Below are positions 7,244-17,794 of a stretch of 64,000 bases of DNA, piece by piece (the stretch's first letter is position 1; every line of letters starts with the position of its first letter). The position numbers and the translations under genes were made by a program. The DNA lies in contig JAJXWO010000001.1 in the NCBI GenBank assembly GCA_021781535.1, positions 62,001 through 126,000 on the forward strand. The letters run 5' to 3'. The notes beneath the pieces are model-generated. The model searched no databases, was not told the DNA's origin, and saw nothing but the letters and a program-made list of their open reading frames with translations. This stretch comes from Deltaproteobacteria bacterium. Lineage in GTDB: Bacteria > Desulfobacterota > Desulfuromonadia > Geobacterales > Pseudopelobacteraceae.

Positions 7244-10200
7244 ATGCCTAAATTTTTCATCAATCGCCCGATCTTTGCGTGGGTGATCGCCATCATGGTT
7301 ATGCTGGCCGGCCTTCTGTCTATCAAAACCCTGCCGGTTTCCCAATATCCGGCGATCGCTCCGCCGCAGATCGCCATCAACGCCGTCTATCCGGGCGCCT
7401 CGGCCCAGACCGTTCAGGATACGGTTACGCAGGTCGTGGAACAGAAGCTGAACGGCATCGACAACCTGATCTATATGTCGTCCACCAGTGACTCCTCAGG
7501 GGCTGTGTCCATCACCCTGACCTTCAAGGCGGGAACCGACCCGAATATCGCCCAGGTCCAGGTACAGAACAAGCTGCAGCTGGCCGTGCCGCTCCTGCCC
7601 CAGATCGTACAGCGGCAAGGCATCTCGGTCGTAAAATCCACCAGGAACTTTCTGCTGATTGTCGGACTGGTATCGGAAGACGGCTCCATGGACCGCAACG
7701 CCCTGACCGACTACATGGTCTCCAATCTTCAGGATATTATCAGCCGCCTTGAAGGCGTGGGGGAACTGCAGCTCTTCGGCACCCAGAACGCCATGCGGAT
7801 CTGGGTAAACCCGTCCAAGCTGAATAACTTCCACCTGACCACCAACGATGTGATTGCGGCGCTGCAGGCCCAGAATGCCCAGGTATCGGCCGGACAGTTC
7901 GGCGGCTCACCGGCGACGGCAGGACAGCAGTTGAACGCGACAATAACGGCCCGCACCCTGCTGCAGACTCCGGAGCAGTTCGACGGCATCATCCTGCGCA
8001 CCAACAGCGACGGCTCTACGGTCAGGCTCAAAGATGTGGCTGAAAGCAAGATCGGCACCGAAAACTACGATATCCAGTCATTCTACAACGGAAAGCCGCT
8101 GGGTGGCATGGCCATCCGGTTGGCTGCCGGAGCCAACGCACTGGATACGGGCAACCGGGTCAAGGCCAAGATGGCGGAACTATCCAAGTACTTCCCTCCC
8201 GGCATGAAAGTGGTCTACCCCTACGACAGCACCCCCTTTGTAAAGGTCTCCATCGAAGAGGTGGTCCAGACACTGTTTGAGGCGGTTTTCCTGGTATTTA
8301 TCATCATGTTCCTCTTCCTGCAGAACATCCGCGCCACCCTGATCCCGACCATCGCCGTGCCGGTGGTGCTGCTGGGCACCATGGGCGTACTGTCGGCCAC
8401 CGGATTCTCCATCAACACCCTGACCATGTTCGCCCTGGTCATTGTTATCGGCCTCCTGGTGGACGACGCAATCGTCGTCGTCGAAAACGTGGAACGAATC
8501 ATGACCGAGGAGGGGTTGCCACCCAAGGAAGCGACCATCAAGTCCATGGGGCAGATCACCAGCGCCCTTTGGGGGATTGCCACCGTGCTGACGGCTGTAT
8601 TCCTTCCCATGGCCTTTTTCGGCGGTTCCACCGGCGTAATCTATCGCCAGTTCTCCGTCACGATCATCTCCGCCATGATCCTGTCGGTGCTGACGGCGAT
8701 GATTCTGACCCCGGCTCTCTGCGCCACCCTGCTCAAACCGGTTGCAAAGGGGCATCATTCCGGTGAATCCGGCTGGTTTACCTGGTTTTTTCGCCACTTC
8801 AACCGGCTGTTTGAATTTTCCCGGGGAAAGTACGAAGGGATCGTCGGTCGCTCCTTTGGCAAGCCGTTGCGCTACCTGGTGATATACAGTGCCATCGTTG
8901 CCCTCATGGTGTTCTTTTTCCTGCGCCTTCCCACGTCATTCCTTCCCGACGAGGATCAAGGGTTCATCATCTGCCAGGTTCAGCTGCCGGCCGGGGCTAC
9001 CCAGGAACGGACCGTAAAGGTCATACGTCAACTGGAGCAGCATTTCCTCAAAGATGAGTCAAAGACGGTGGAGGGGGTTATCACCGTGGCAGGGTTCAGT
9101 TTCGCCGGCCGCGGCCAGAACATGGGGCTGGCGTTTGTGAAACTCAAGGACTGGAAGCTGCGCAAGTCCAAGGACATGAAGTCGCCTGCCATTGCCGCCC
9201 GGGCCATGAAGGCGTTCTCGCACATCCGCGACGGTCTGGCATTCGCCTTTTCTCCACCGGCGGTGCTCGAACTGGGCGTGGCAAACGGCTTTGACTTCCA
9301 GCTGCAGGATCGTGGCGGCCTGGGGCATGAAAAGCTGATGGAAGCCCGCAACCAACTGCTGGGCATGGCCATGAAAAATCCGAAACTTATCGCGGTGCGC
9401 CCCAACGGGCAGGACGACTCACCCCAGTTCAAGCTGGATATTGACGATGTCCGGGCCGGTGCCCAGGGAGTGTCACTGGCGGATATCAACAATGTCCTCT
9501 CCACGGCGTGGGGGAGTTCGTATGTCAATGACTTCATCCAGAACGGGCGGGTCAAAAAGGTCTACCTCCAGTCGGAAGCCAAATACCGAATGGTGCCGGA
9601 GGATATCAACAGCTGGTATGTCAGCAATAAAGACGGTCAGATGGTGCCGTTTTCCGCCTTTGCCACCGCCCGCTGGCAGTACGGCTCACCCCGTCTGGAA
9701 CGGTACAACGGCATTCCGTCCGTGGAGATCCTGGGACAGGCAGCCCCGGGGTTAAGCACCGGTGAAGCGATGGCCGAGATGGCTAAAATGGCGGCCAAAC
9801 TGCCGACCGGGATCGGGTACGAATGGACCGGCCTCTCCTATGAGGAACAGCATGCCGGCGCCCAGGCACCGGCGCTTTACGCGATCTCGCTGCTGGTGGT
9901 GTTTCTCTCTGTGGCAGCCTTGTACGAGAGCTGGACCATTCCCTTCGTCAACCTGCTGATGCTGCCGCTGGGGCTGGTCGGGGCGGTTACTGCGGTTACG
10001 CTGCGGGTGCTCCCCAACGATATCTATCTCCAGATCGGGCTGCTCACCACTATAGGGCTATCAACGAAGAACGCCATCTTGATCATCCAGTTCATCAAGG
10101 ATCAGATGCATCAGGGACTTGGATTGGTCGATGCTACCCTGGCAGCGGTAAAGATCCGGCTTCGTCCGGTCATCATGACGTCGCTGGCCTTCTTCTTCGG

Positions 10201-10411
10201 CACACTGCCGCTGGCCTTGACCCGCGGAGCCGGGGCTGCGGCCCAGAACGCGATCGGGACCGCCGTTACCGGTGGGCTGCTCTCCGCCACCTTTATCGAC
10301 CTGATTTTTATTCCGTTTTTCTTTGTCCTGGTCTCCCGTCTGTTTACGAAGAAGGGACCGCAGCACCCACCAGCAGCTGACGTTTCCAGCGACTCACCGG
10401 AGGTACACTGA
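7244..10411 (+). CDS. RND multidrug efflux transporter, HAE1 family (AcrB/MexB type)
   Basis: The protein has 1055 residues, the normal length. It starts with the family hallmark [20 protein letters not shown] and has twelve predicted membrane segments in two halves. The transmembrane proton-relay aspartate pair is visible in [20 protein letters not shown]. The second half carries the [20 protein letters not shown] segment. It exports hydrophobic or amphiphilic compounds from the inner membrane and periplasm, driven by protons. Thirteen bases separate it from the adaptor gene, with GGAG in between. The substrates are unknown. Confidence 0.95.
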   Translation: MPKFFINRPIFAWVIAIMVMLAGLLSIKTLPVSQYPAIAPPQIAINAVYPGASAQTVQDTVTQVVEQKLNGIDNLIYMSSTSDSSGAVSITLTFKAGTDPNIAQVQVQNKLQLAVPLLPQIVQRQGISVVKSTRNFLLIVGLVSEDGSMDRNALTDYMVSNLQDIISRLEGVGELQLFGTQNAMRIWVNPSKLNNFHLTTNDVIAALQAQNAQVSAGQFGGSPATAGQQLNATITARTLLQTPEQFDGIILRTNSDGSTVRLKDVAESKIGTENYDIQSFYNGKPLGGMAIRLAAGANALDTGNRVKAKMAELSKYFPPGMKVVYPYDSTPFVKVSIEEVVQTLFEAVFLVFIIMFLFLQNIRATLIPTIAVPVVLLGTMGVLSATGFSINTLTMFALVIVIGLLVDDAIVVVENVERIMTEEGLPPKEATIKSMGQITSALWGIATVLTAVFLPMAFFGGSTGVIYRQFSVTIISAMILSVLTAMILTPALCATLLKPVAKGHHSGESGWFTWFFRHFNRLFEFSRGKYEGIVGRSFGKPLRYLVIYSAIVALMVFFFLRLPTSFLPDEDQGFIICQVQLPAGATQERTVKVIRQLEQHFLKDESKTVEGVITVAGFSFAGRGQNMGLAFVKLKDWKLRKSKDMKSPAIAARAMKAFSHIRDGLAFAFSPPAVLELGVANGFDFQLQDRGGLGHEKLMEARNQLLGMAMKNPKLIAVRPNGQDDSPQFKLDIDDVRAGAQGVSLADINNVLSTAWGSSYVNDFIQNGRVKKVYLQSEAKYRMVPEDINSWYVSNKDGQMVPFSAFATARWQYGSPRLERYNGIPSVEILGQAAPGLSTGEAMAEMAKMAAKLPTGIGYEWTGLSYEEQHAGAQAPALYAISLLVVFLSVAALYESWTIPFVNLLMLPLGLVGAVTAVTLRVLPNDIYLQIGLLTTIGLSTKNAILIIQFIKDQMHQGLGLVDATLAAVKIRLRPVIMTSLAFFFGTLPLALTRGAGAAAQNAIGTAVTGGLLSATFIDLIFIPFFFVLVSRLFTKKGPQHPPAADVSSDSPEVH

Positions 10412-10412
10412 G

Positions 10413-11852
10413 ATGAACCATATAAAACGGATGACGACAGCCATCTGCCTCCCTCTGGGCGCGTTTTTCTGCCTGAATGGCTGTGCAACAACCATGGCGC
10501 CCACCTACACCCGGCCGGCCGCCCCGGTACCGGCTGCCTGGCCGGGTGGGCCGGCCTATCAGCCAGAGACCGCCACGCCCTCACAAAAGCCGGTGGCAGA
10601 CATTCCCTGGCAAGAATTCTTTGTTGACAGACAACTCCGCACGCTGATTGATTTGGCACTTAAAAACAACCGTGATTTGCGGGTCGCCATCCTCAACATT
10701 GAGCGCTCCCGTGCTCAGTATCAGATCCAGCGTTCCGATCTCTTCCCGAAGGTTGACGCTTCCGGAGATGCAACGTTCCAGCGGGTTCCCGCAGACTTTT
10801 CCGGGAACGGCACGGCTGCAACCGTTGATCAATACAACGTCGGCCTCGGCGTCAGTTCCTACGAACTGGATCTGTTTGGCAGAGTGCGCAGCCTCAAGGA
10901 CCAGGCGCTGGAGCAATACCTGGCCACCGAGCAGGCCAGGCGTAGCGTGCAGATCAGCCTTGTTTCCCAGGTTGCCGCCGTCTACCTGGTCTTGGCAGCC
11001 GACCAAGAGCGGTTGCGGCTCGCCACGGATACCCTGAAGAGCCAGAACTCTTCCTACCAGCTCACCCGGAGTCGTTTTGAGGCGGGTGTTTCCTCCGCTC
11101 TCGATCTCAACCAGGCCCAGACCAGCGCGGATACGGCGCGCGTGGATATCGCCCGTTTTACCACTCTGGTGGCCCAGGACATGAACGCCCTCAATCTCGT
11201 GGTCGGCTCGCCGGCCCCGGCTGATCTGTTGCCGGCGGCCCTTTCTGAAACGCTTACCGCCCTGAAGGACGTAGCACCCGGTCTGCCGTCCGACGTGCTG
11301 CTCCGCCGCCCCGACATCCTCCAGGCCGAGGGGCAGCTCAAAGCGGTCAACGCCAATATCGGCGCGGCACGGGCGGCATTCTTTCCCAAGATTACGCTGG
11401 TTTCGTCCATTGGCTTCGGCAGCAATGATCTGGCGGGGCTATTCAAGCCCGGTTCCTTTGCCTGGAAGTTTGCCCCGCAGATCACACTGCCCATCTTCGA
11501 CGGCGGCGCCAACCGGGCCAACCTGAAGGTAGCCGAGGTGGATCGTGATATCGCCGTGGCCCAGTACGAGAAAGCCATTCAGAGCGCTTTCCGGGAAGTG
11601 GCTGACGCCATGGCCCAGCGGGGGACCATTGACGAACAGCTGGCGGCCCAGCAGTCCCTCGCCACTGCAACGGCCGAGAGCTATCGCCTGTCACAGGCCC
11701 GTTACGACAAAGGGGTCGACAGCTACCTGGTCGTGCTTGACTCCCAACGCTCTCTCTACAGTGCCCAGCAGAACCTTATTGCAGTACGTCTGGCCCGGCT
11801 GGTCAATCAGGTGACCCTGTACAAGGTGCTCGGCGGCGGTACCAGTGAGTGA
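10413..11852 (+). CDS. Outer membrane efflux lipoprotein (OprM/NodT type)
   Basis: The protein has about 479 residues. A lipoprotein signal peptide ends LNGC. The body consists of two TolC-like outer membrane efflux repeats, with [28 protein letters not shown] and [13 protein letters not shown], all typical of the NodT family. It completes the tripartite pump with the adaptor and the RND protein. The ATG at 10413 follows CGGAGG about nine bases upstream and begins one base after the RND stop. Confidence 0.93.
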   Translation: MNHIKRMTTAICLPLGAFFCLNGCATTMAPTYTRPAAPVPAAWPGGPAYQPETATPSQKPVADIPWQEFFVDRQLRTLIDLALKNNRDLRVAILNIERSRAQYQIQRSDLFPKVDASGDATFQRVPADFSGNGTAATVDQYNVGLGVSSYELDLFGRVRSLKDQALEQYLATEQARRSVQISLVSQVAAVYLVLAADQERLRLATDTLKSQNSSYQLTRSRFEAGVSSALDLNQAQTSADTARVDIARFTTLVAQDMNALNLVVGSPAPADLLPAALSETLTALKDVAPGLPSDVLLRRPDILQAEGQLKAVNANIGAARAAFFPKITLVSSIGFGSNDLAGLFKPGSFAWKFAPQITLPIFDGGANRANLKVAEVDRDIAVAQYEKAIQSAFREVADAMAQRGTIDEQLAAQQSLATATAESYRLSQARYDKGVDSYLVVLDSQRSLYSAQQNLIAVRLARLVNQVTLYKVLGGGTSE

Positions 11853-11902
11853 TGGAGCTGATTTTCTGACAGGTGCGGATATTTCAGAGGATAATTTTTC
11901 AG

Positions 11903-12844
11903 ATGAGGAGCGTACGTGTTGGCATGAAAAGAGTAATGTGGACTATTCAAGCGGTGATTTTTTACCTGTGTACACTTGCATTTTCCCTTCTTCCCCAGCG
12001 CCTTGTTCGCCCGGTTGGACACGTGATCGGCACGCTGGGTTTTGTGCTTATTCCGAAACGCCGCCACATAGCTATTACCAATATTCGTCAGTCGCTCCCC
12101 GCTATGACGAAGCGGCCGGATTGGGACTTCCCCACTGTGGCACCCGAAAAAATAACACGTTTGATGTTCTGTCACCTGGGGATATCGTTGGTTGAAACGT
12201 GTCGCCTGTATCACGGTCGAGGTGAAGAGGTGCTGCAGAACATTGAAGTGAGAGGGCAGGAATATCTGGAGGCTGCCAGAGCCCGAGGCAAGGGAGTCGT
12301 GGTTCTTACCGGCCATTGCGGCAACTGGGAGCTGGCCGCTTTGGCGCTTGCCCGGTACTTTAATTCTCCGATGGCTGTGGTTGCCAGACGTCAGAACAGC
12401 CCATATCTCAATAGCATGGTGGAGAAGATGCGGCTGCGGTACGGTAATCTGATCATTTACAAGGATAACGCTTTCAGGGGCATGATGTCAGTAATCCGCA
12501 AGAATGGCATGGTCGGTCTTTTGGTTGATCAGGCGGTGTTCCCCGAAAATGGTGCGCTGATTGATTTTCTCGGACGGAAAGCGTGGGCTTCAAAAGGCCC
12601 GGTCGTGCTGGCTCGCAAATCGGGCACAGCAGTCGTTCCGGCTTTCATCCATCGCGAAGCCGACCGGCATGTCATAGAAATTCAACCTGAACTGGTGTTT
12701 TCAGATGATACTTCCGAGCAGGGAATGGCAGCAAATGTGCAAAAATATTCGAGGGCCATTGAAAACTTTATTGTACGCCATCCTGTTGACTGGTACTGGG
12801 TGCACCGCCGCTGGAAACGAGCGGGTGAATTATTGACCGATTAA
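11903..12844 (+). CDS. Lipid A late acyltransferase (LpxL/HtrB family)
   Basis: The protein has about 313 residues. An N-terminal hydrophobic segment (VIFYLCTLAFSLLP) is followed by the acyltransferase catalytic box HCGNWE (HX4E) and GLLVDQAVFPENG, both typical of LpxL-type enzymes. These add secondary fatty acids to Kdo-lipid A at the inner membrane. The start is uncertain: GTG 11873, ATG 11903 and ATG 11924 are all in frame. Family alignments by eye favour 11903 or 11924. It follows the efflux operon by 50 bases but is functionally closer to the envelope-lipid genes after it. Confidence 0.87.
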   Translation: MRSVRVGMKRVMWTIQAVIFYLCTLAFSLLPQRLVRPVGHVIGTLGFVLIPKRRHIAITNIRQSLPAMTKRPDWDFPTVAPEKITRLMFCHLGISLVETCRLYHGRGEEVLQNIEVRGQEYLEAARARGKGVVVLTGHCGNWELAALALARYFNSPMAVVARRQNSPYLNSMVEKMRLRYGNLIIYKDNAFRGMMSVIRKNGMVGLLVDQAVFPENGALIDFLGRKAWASKGPVVLARKSGTAVVPAFIHREADRHVIEIQPELVFSDDTSEQGMAANVQKYSRAIENFIVRHPVDWYWVHRRWKRAGELLTD

Positions 12845-12969
12845 GCGGTGCTACCGGGGATTGTAACGAAACTCAAGAGAGCGTTTTTTGCTCCTGGAGA
12901 CCATGCCACTGTTTGTTGCCAGCTGCAGTCCCATTTGTTTTGAGGCCATGTGCGGAATCAAGTTCTTCT

Positions 12970-12997
12970 TTGCTTTTTAAAATCATTGATGTATATT
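12970..12997 (+). promoter_or_regulatory. Candidate promoter of the mla operon
   Basis: TTGCTT and TATATT are spaced by 16 bases, 35 bases before the mlaE start. The 187-base gap between lpxL and mlaE shows no other clear signal. Confidence 0.45.
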
Positions 12998-13031
12998 TTT
13001 TTGCTACTTCTCACGGCTTGAAAGGATTCAC

Positions 13032-13793
13032 GTGGTTCAGGCGCTTGGACATACAACCATAAAGATGGTGCGGGAAATGGGGCGGTTGGGCTGGTTTATG
13101 CTCTACTCGCTTTACATGATTGTCCGGAGACCGGGCAGCCTCGTGCATGTCCTGAAACAGATCCGTTTTATCGGCACGAAGTCGCTGTTCGTGATTGTGC
13201 TGACCGCCGGATTTACGGGTATGGTTCTCGGACTGCAGGGGTATTACACGCTGACCAAGTTTGGTTCGGAAGGGATGCTGGGTGCTGCAGTAGCGCTTTC
13301 GCTGATTCGCGAGCTTGGGCCGGTGCTCGCCGCCCTGATGGTAACCGGGAGGGCCGGTAGCGCCATCACGGCGGAAATCGGCATCATGAGGATCACTGAA
13401 CAAATCGATGCGCTGGAGACCATGGCGCTGGACCCCTTTAAATATCTGGTTACGCCAAAATTCATTGCCGCCATGATTTCTCTCCCGCTGCTCTGCGCCA
13501 TCTTCGATGTGATCGGCATCTACGGCGGCTGGCTGGTTGGCGTCAAGTTGCTGGGGGTCAATCCCGGAGCCTATTTCTATGAAATGGAAAAAGCGGTTGT
13601 CTGGCGTGATGTGTATTCCGGCATTATGAAGTCCTTTTCCTTTGGCGTCATCATCGCGTGGATTGGGTGTTACAAAGGTTACTACGCCGGCCATGGTGCC
13701 GAAGGGGTTTCTAAAGCGACCACCGAGTCGGTTGTGTTGACGTCGGTCATTATTCTTGTGTGGGATTACTTTCTCACTTCGGTGCTGCTCTGA
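13032..13793 (+). CDS. mlaE: MlaE-family phospholipid ABC transporter permease
   Basis: The protein has 253 residues and five or so membrane segments. It shows the permease family signatures LIRELGPVLAALMVTGRAGS, EIGIMRITEQIDALETM and the P-rich region after it. With MlaF it forms the inner-membrane core of the Mla system, which moves phospholipids between the membranes. The start is a GTG preceded by AAAGGA at six bases. The first gene of a five-gene run to 17077. Confidence 0.93.
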   Translation: MVQALGHTTIKMVREMGRLGWFMLYSLYMIVRRPGSLVHVLKQIRFIGTKSLFVIVLTAGFTGMVLGLQGYYTLTKFGSEGMLGAAVALSLIRELGPVLAALMVTGRAGSAITAEIGIMRITEQIDALETMALDPFKYLVTPKFIAAMISLPLLCAIFDVIGIYGGWLVGVKLLGVNPGAYFYEMEKAVVWRDVYSGIMKSFSFGVIIAWIGCYKGYYAGHGAEGVSKATTESVVLTSVIILVWDYFLTSVLL

Positions 13794-13794
13794 C

Positions 13795-14541
13795 ATGATT
13801 TCACTGAGAAAAGTACATAAGTCGTTCGGTGCGCAAAAGGTGCTTGACGGACTCGACCTGGATATCCCGGCTGGCAAGATTACCGCGATTATCGGCCCCA
13901 GCGGCGAAGGGAAAAGCGTGCTCTTGAAGCACCTGATCGGGCTTCTGCAGCCTGACAGCGGTGCAGTTGAAGTTGACGGCGAAACTATCATTGATGTGCG
14001 CCGCTCCGAGTTGAACCGGATACGCGAAAAATTCGGCATGCTGTTCCAGAACGTGGCGTTGTTTGATTCAATGACGGTTTTTGAAAATGTCGCATTCCCG
14101 CTGCAGGAGAAGACCTCCCTGTCAAAGGAAGAGATCCGGGGCAGGGTGCTCTCGGCCTTGGAAGATGTCGGCCTGAAAAATATCGAAACCAAATTCCCGG
14201 ATGAGCTCTCCGGTGGTATGAAAAAGCGGGTCGGACTGGCACGCGCGGTGGTGCTCAACCCGAAAATCATCCTGTTTGATGAACCGACCACCGGGCTTGA
14301 TCCGATCATAAAGCGGGCGATCCACCAGCTCATCAAGGATACGCACGCCAAGTTCGGTTTTACCGCGGTCATTGTTTCGCATGAAATCCCGGAAATCTTT
14401 GATGTGGCCCAGAATGTGGCGATGCTGTTCAGAGGGAAAATTCTTCAATACGGCACCCCGGACGAGATTATTAATTCAACCGATCCGGCGATACGGCAGT
14501 TCATCAGCGGCAGCCTGGACGGGCCGATCCAGATGGTTTAG
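13795..14541 (+). CDS. mlaF: MlaF-family ABC transporter ATPase
   Basis: The protein has 248 residues. Walker A is GPSGEGKS, the Q-loop region is FGMLFQNVALFDSMTV, the signature is LSGGM, and Walker B is ILFDEPTTGLD followed by a switch histidine in VSHE. The LSGGMKKRVGLARA form is characteristic of Mla/Ttg2A ATPases. The ATG lies one base after the mlaE stop, implying translational coupling. An earlier in-frame start at 13756 would lie inside mlaE and is unlikely. Confidence 0.95.
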   Translation: MISLRKVHKSFGAQKVLDGLDLDIPAGKITAIIGPSGEGKSVLLKHLIGLLQPDSGAVEVDGETIIDVRRSELNRIREKFGMLFQNVALFDSMTVFENVAFPLQEKTSLSKEEIRGRVLSALEDVGLKNIETKFPDELSGGMKKRVGLARAVVLNPKIILFDEPTTGLDPIIKRAIHQLIKDTHAKFGFTAVIVSHEIPEIFDVAQNVAMLFRGKILQYGTPDEIINSTDPAIRQFISGSLDGPIQMV

Positions 14542-14570
14542 AAACTGGTTCATTTAAGTGAGGTAAATAT

Positions 14571-15020
14571 ATGAATATGGCAAAACTTGAAATGATGGTC
14601 GGCACGTTTATGCTGATCGGGATTCTGTGTCTTGGCTACGTTTCAATAAAACTGGGCAAAATGGAAATCATCGGCGGCGACTCATACACTGTTACCGCCA
14701 TCTTTGATTCGGTTTCGGGGCTCAAGCCGGGAGCGCGCGTCGAAATTGCCGGTGTCGAAGTCGGGAAGGTTGACCGGATAGCGCTCGATAACAAAACTTT
14801 TGACCGGGCATATGCCTATCTTAAAATCAATTCCGGGGTAAAGATTACGGACGATGTTATCGCGTCGGTGAGGACAAGCGGGATCATCGGTGATAAATTC
14901 ATCAAACTTCGCCAGGGCGGCTCTGACCAGATGTTGAAGAATAATGATAAGATCCGTGAGACTGAGTCGTCGATTGATATCGAAGAGCTGGTCAGTAAAT
15001 TTATCCACGGCAAGGTGTAG
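14571..15020 (+). CDS. mlaD: MlaD-family MCE-domain protein
   Basis: The protein has 149 residues: one N-terminal membrane anchor (MVGTFMLIGILCLGYVSI) and one MCE domain (about 40-118) with SGLKPGARVEIAGVEVGKV and the end motif GIIGDKFIKL. MlaD-type proteins form a hexameric ring that binds lipid above the MlaE/F core. The C-terminal tail after the MCE domain is short. Confidence 0.92.
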   Translation: MNMAKLEMMVGTFMLIGILCLGYVSIKLGKMEIIGGDSYTVTAIFDSVSGLKPGARVEIAGVEVGKVDRIALDNKTFDRAYAYLKINSGVKITDDVIASVRTSGIIGDKFIKLRQGGSDQMLKNNDKIRETESSIDIEELVSKFIHGKV

Positions 15021-15091
15021 TTCCTTTCTTTGGAGCCCCGCAAACCAGAATGAGCCAGTTTGTTTTAATGCCATACTAAAGGAATGTAGTA

Positions 15092-16471
15092 ATGAAATCT
15101 TTTTTGCGTGCCTGCATGATTGTTGGGGTGCTGTTTGCCACTGCCGGTATCAGTCATGCCGTCGAAACTCCGGCGCCTCAAGCGGCACTAACCCTTGAAG
15201 ATTGTGTCCGCATGTCTTTGAAAGCGGCGCCTGAGCTTGGTGAAGCTGAGAGCGACATTGATCTCGCGACCAGCAAGCTTGACGAAGCAAAGGGGTACCG
15301 ATTTCCGAAACTGGAGATGACGACCCTGTTCGGACCGGCGCCGACTGCCAAGCGACAGGACCTTAATCCATATATCAACACTGATAAACCGTTCAGCTTC
15401 AATGAGCTTACCTGGTTCGCCAGCGCCGATGCCACGGTCATCCAGCCGCTATACACCTTTGGCAAGATCTCGGAGAATATGCAGGCTGCAACGCACGGCA
15501 TCGAAGTCAACCGGGCTCTCAAGCAGCAACGGGCCAACGAGATCGTGCAGAAAGTGCATGAATATTATTACGGACTGCAGATGGCCCGTGAGATGAAGGA
15601 GCTGGTGCTGGAGGTACAGGATATCCTGGTCAGGGCGCGGGAGAAAGCCCAGAAACTGCTCAATCAGGGATCGGACACCGTTGATGAGATGGACCTCTAT
15701 AAACTGGATGCCTTTTCCGGAATGGCGACGAAATATCTCGAAGAGGCAAAGAAGGGGGAGTCGCTCGCTCTCTCTGCACTCAGAGCACGCATGGGTCTGC
15801 CGGTCGACGCGAAGCTGGTAACCGGAACCGAGCGGCTTGTCATTGTCGATGTAGAGATTCCTCCCCTCGAGACGTTTTTGGAAAAAGCCCGCCACCGCCG
15901 CCCCGAATTCCGCCAGATTGCGGAAGGGCTCAAGGCGCGTTCGGCTCTGGTTGAGGCGGCCAAAGCCAACTATTACCCCGATATTTTTCTTGGAGGCCTC
16001 TTTTCCTGGGCGTATGCCGACGGACGTGACCGGATCAACAATCCGTACATCAACGACCAGTTCAAGCATTTAAATGGCGGCGTGGCCCTCGGAGCGCGCT
16101 GGAAACTCGATTTCGGCATCACTGGAGCCAAAGTGGCCGGAGAGCGCGCCCAGTACAACCGGCTGCTGAGTACCAAGGAGTATGCCGATACCAATATTCC
16201 GCTGCAGGTAAAAAAGTATTACCTTGATCTGATAGAGGCCAAGAAAAGCGCTGCTGCAACACGTATTGCCTACCTGAATGCCAAAAAATGGGCCGTCACC
16301 GCCGTAGCAAATTTTGATTTCGGAGTGGGTCCGGCAAAAGACATCTTTGAAGCCCTCCAGGCGTATTCCAGCATGCGCGCCGAGTTTTTCAAATCCGTCT
16401 ACAATTATCGTGTTGCTGCAGCCAATCTTGACTATGCGACAAGCGAACCATTAAGCTATTATGAAAAATAA
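15092..16471 (+). CDS. TolC-family outer membrane protein inside the mla operon
   Basis: The protein has 459 residues. A signal peptide ends GISHAVE; two outer-membrane-efflux repeats follow, with LEDCVRMSLKAAPELGEAESDI at the start and long helical segments. It lies between mlaD and mlaC in the same direction with short gaps, so it is likely a component of the same lipid-trafficking machine. In E. coli the outer-membrane Mla partner is MlaA, which is absent here. The role as a trans-envelope conduit is an inference from position. Confidence 0.85.
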   Translation: MKSFLRACMIVGVLFATAGISHAVETPAPQAALTLEDCVRMSLKAAPELGEAESDIDLATSKLDEAKGYRFPKLEMTTLFGPAPTAKRQDLNPYINTDKPFSFNELTWFASADATVIQPLYTFGKISENMQAATHGIEVNRALKQQRANEIVQKVHEYYYGLQMAREMKELVLEVQDILVRAREKAQKLLNQGSDTVDEMDLYKLDAFSGMATKYLEEAKKGESLALSALRARMGLPVDAKLVTGTERLVIVDVEIPPLETFLEKARHRRPEFRQIAEGLKARSALVEAAKANYYPDIFLGGLFSWAYADGRDRINNPYINDQFKHLNGGVALGARWKLDFGITGAKVAGERAQYNRLLSTKEYADTNIPLQVKKYYLDLIEAKKSAAATRIAYLNAKKWAVTAVANFDFGVGPAKDIFEALQAYSSMRAEFFKSVYNYRVAAANLDYATSEPLSYYEK

Positions 16472-16486
16472 TCTGGAGGATGTGTC

Positions 16487-17077
16487 ATGCTAAAACGAAT
16501 CGTATTGGCGCTAACAGCATCGATATTCATGGTTTCGGTCGCTTTCGGAAGCCCAATGGAAGATGTGAAAAAGACCGTTGATCAAGTTGTGCATATTGTT
16601 GCCGATAAGGAATTGAAGAAGAATGATGCGAAACGTCGCCAAGCTCTGAAAAAGGCTATCAGCACCATATTCGACTACTCTGAAATGGCGAAACGCTCGC
16701 TTGGGAAGTACTGGAACGTCCGTACCGACGCGGAAAAGAAAAACTTTACACTTCTTTTTGCTACGCTCCTCGAAAATTCGTATGCCGGGAAGATAGAGTC
16801 ATATAATAATGAGAAGATTGTCTACATCAGGGAAATTCCTGATGGGGATTATGCCGAGGTAAAGTCGAAGGTTGTTACTGCTGCTCGCGACGAGTTCACG
16901 CTTGATTATCGCATGTTTAAGCACAACGGCAAGTGGATGGTGTATGATGTTGTTATTGAGGGTGTAAGCCTCGTTTCAAACTATCGCAGCCAGTTCAATA
17001 AAATTATCGCTTCAAACGGCTATGACAAGCTTGTGAAAAAACTGCAGACAAAAAATGATGAACTGAAGGCGCCGTAA
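16487..17077 (+). CDS. mlaC: MlaC-family periplasmic phospholipid-binding protein
   Basis: The protein has 196 residues. A signal peptide (MLKRIVLALTASIFMVSVAF) precedes an MlaC/Ttg2D domain with FDYSEMAKRSLG, the YDVVIEGVSLVSNYRSQF motif near the end, and a Lys-rich tail. It shuttles phospholipid through the periplasm. GGAGG lies six bases upstream of the ATG. Last gene of the mla operon; no strong terminator was seen directly after it. Confidence 0.93.
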   Translation: MLKRIVLALTASIFMVSVAFGSPMEDVKKTVDQVVHIVADKELKKNDAKRRQALKKAISTIFDYSEMAKRSLGKYWNVRTDAEKKNFTLLFATLLENSYAGKIESYNNEKIVYIREIPDGDYAEVKSKVVTAARDEFTLDYRMFKHNGKWMVYDVVIEGVSLVSNYRSQFNKIIASNGYDKLVKKLQTKNDELKAP

Positions 17078-17268
17078 TTCGCATGAAATGTCTTGACACC
17101 CGCTTTAAGGCTATGATAAACGACTCGGGCTCGCAGTTTCGGAAGTTTTTGCAGAACGTTGCAAATAGCACGTTTGACCAGGCATTGCGCTTTTCCTGCA
17201 TCAGACTCCAGAAACTTTAGCGGTAACCACATGTTCCGGGGTAGAACCGGACAAAAAGGAGGCAGGAA

Positions 17269-17469
17269 ATGGCACAGGGTAAAGTTAAATGGTTTAACGA
17301 CACAAAGGGTTTTGGATTCATCGAGCAGGAAGGCGGCGAAGACGTTTTTGTTCATTTCTCCGCAATCACCGGTGACGGGTTCAAGTCACTTGCAGAAGGT
17401 GATGCGGTAACGTTTGAAATCACCCAGGGTCCTAAAGGACTGCAGGCTGCTAATGTAGTTAAGCAGTAA
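17269..17469 (+). CDS. Cold-shock domain protein (CspA family)
   Basis: The protein has 66 residues and is a single cold-shock domain: [15 protein letters not shown] carries RNP1 and DVFVHFSAI carries RNP2. It binds single-stranded RNA or DNA and melts secondary structure. It follows an unusually good AAAGGAGG ribosome binding site. The 190-base leader from the mlaC stop contains a small hairpin (CCGG...CCGG, about 17234-17248) that could be part of a thermoregulated 5' UTR, but no canonical cold box was recognised. Confidence 0.95.
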   Translation: MAQGKVKWFNDTKGFGFIEQEGGEDVFVHFSAITGDGFKSLAEGDAVTFEITQGPKGLQAANVVKQ

Positions 17470-17496
17470 TAAGACCGTGATATTTCATGAAGATTA

Positions 17497-17528
17497 AAGC
17501 CTGCTGGGATCAGCGGGCTTTTTTTTGC
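17497..17528 (+). terminator. Factor-independent terminator after the cold-shock gene
   Basis: AAGCCTGCTG, loop GGAT, CAGCGGGCTT, then a run of T. The stem is 10 bp with one G:T pair. Confidence 0.9.
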
Positions 17529-17794
17529 GCGCCCGATCGGAAGCATTTTCGTGGCCATCATCTCTTTCTCTCTCTTTGCCCCACAAGCTGACTAAACTCA
17601 CCTTTATCCGGAAACGCTTCTCAGACAACGGATCACATCAAAAAGTACGAATGCCATCCACCTCCAGCAAAAGTCACTGCATTGGCCGGAAGAACCAGAA
17701 AGCATGCCAGTGAGTTAAAAAAACTGTTTTTAAATTATTTCAGAAAGGTCTACAGTTGAATAAAAGATAAAATCTGTCCGGAAGGAGAGGTGTT

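Noticed and set aside
8180-8797. Long minus-strand frames inside the RND transporter gene
   Set aside because: They are shadow frames with His/Gly/Asp-rich composition typical of antisense to a membrane protein.
17078-17268. Riboswitch in the cold-shock gene leader
   Set aside because: Only a small hairpin is visible; no known riboswitch core or cold-box sequence was recognised.
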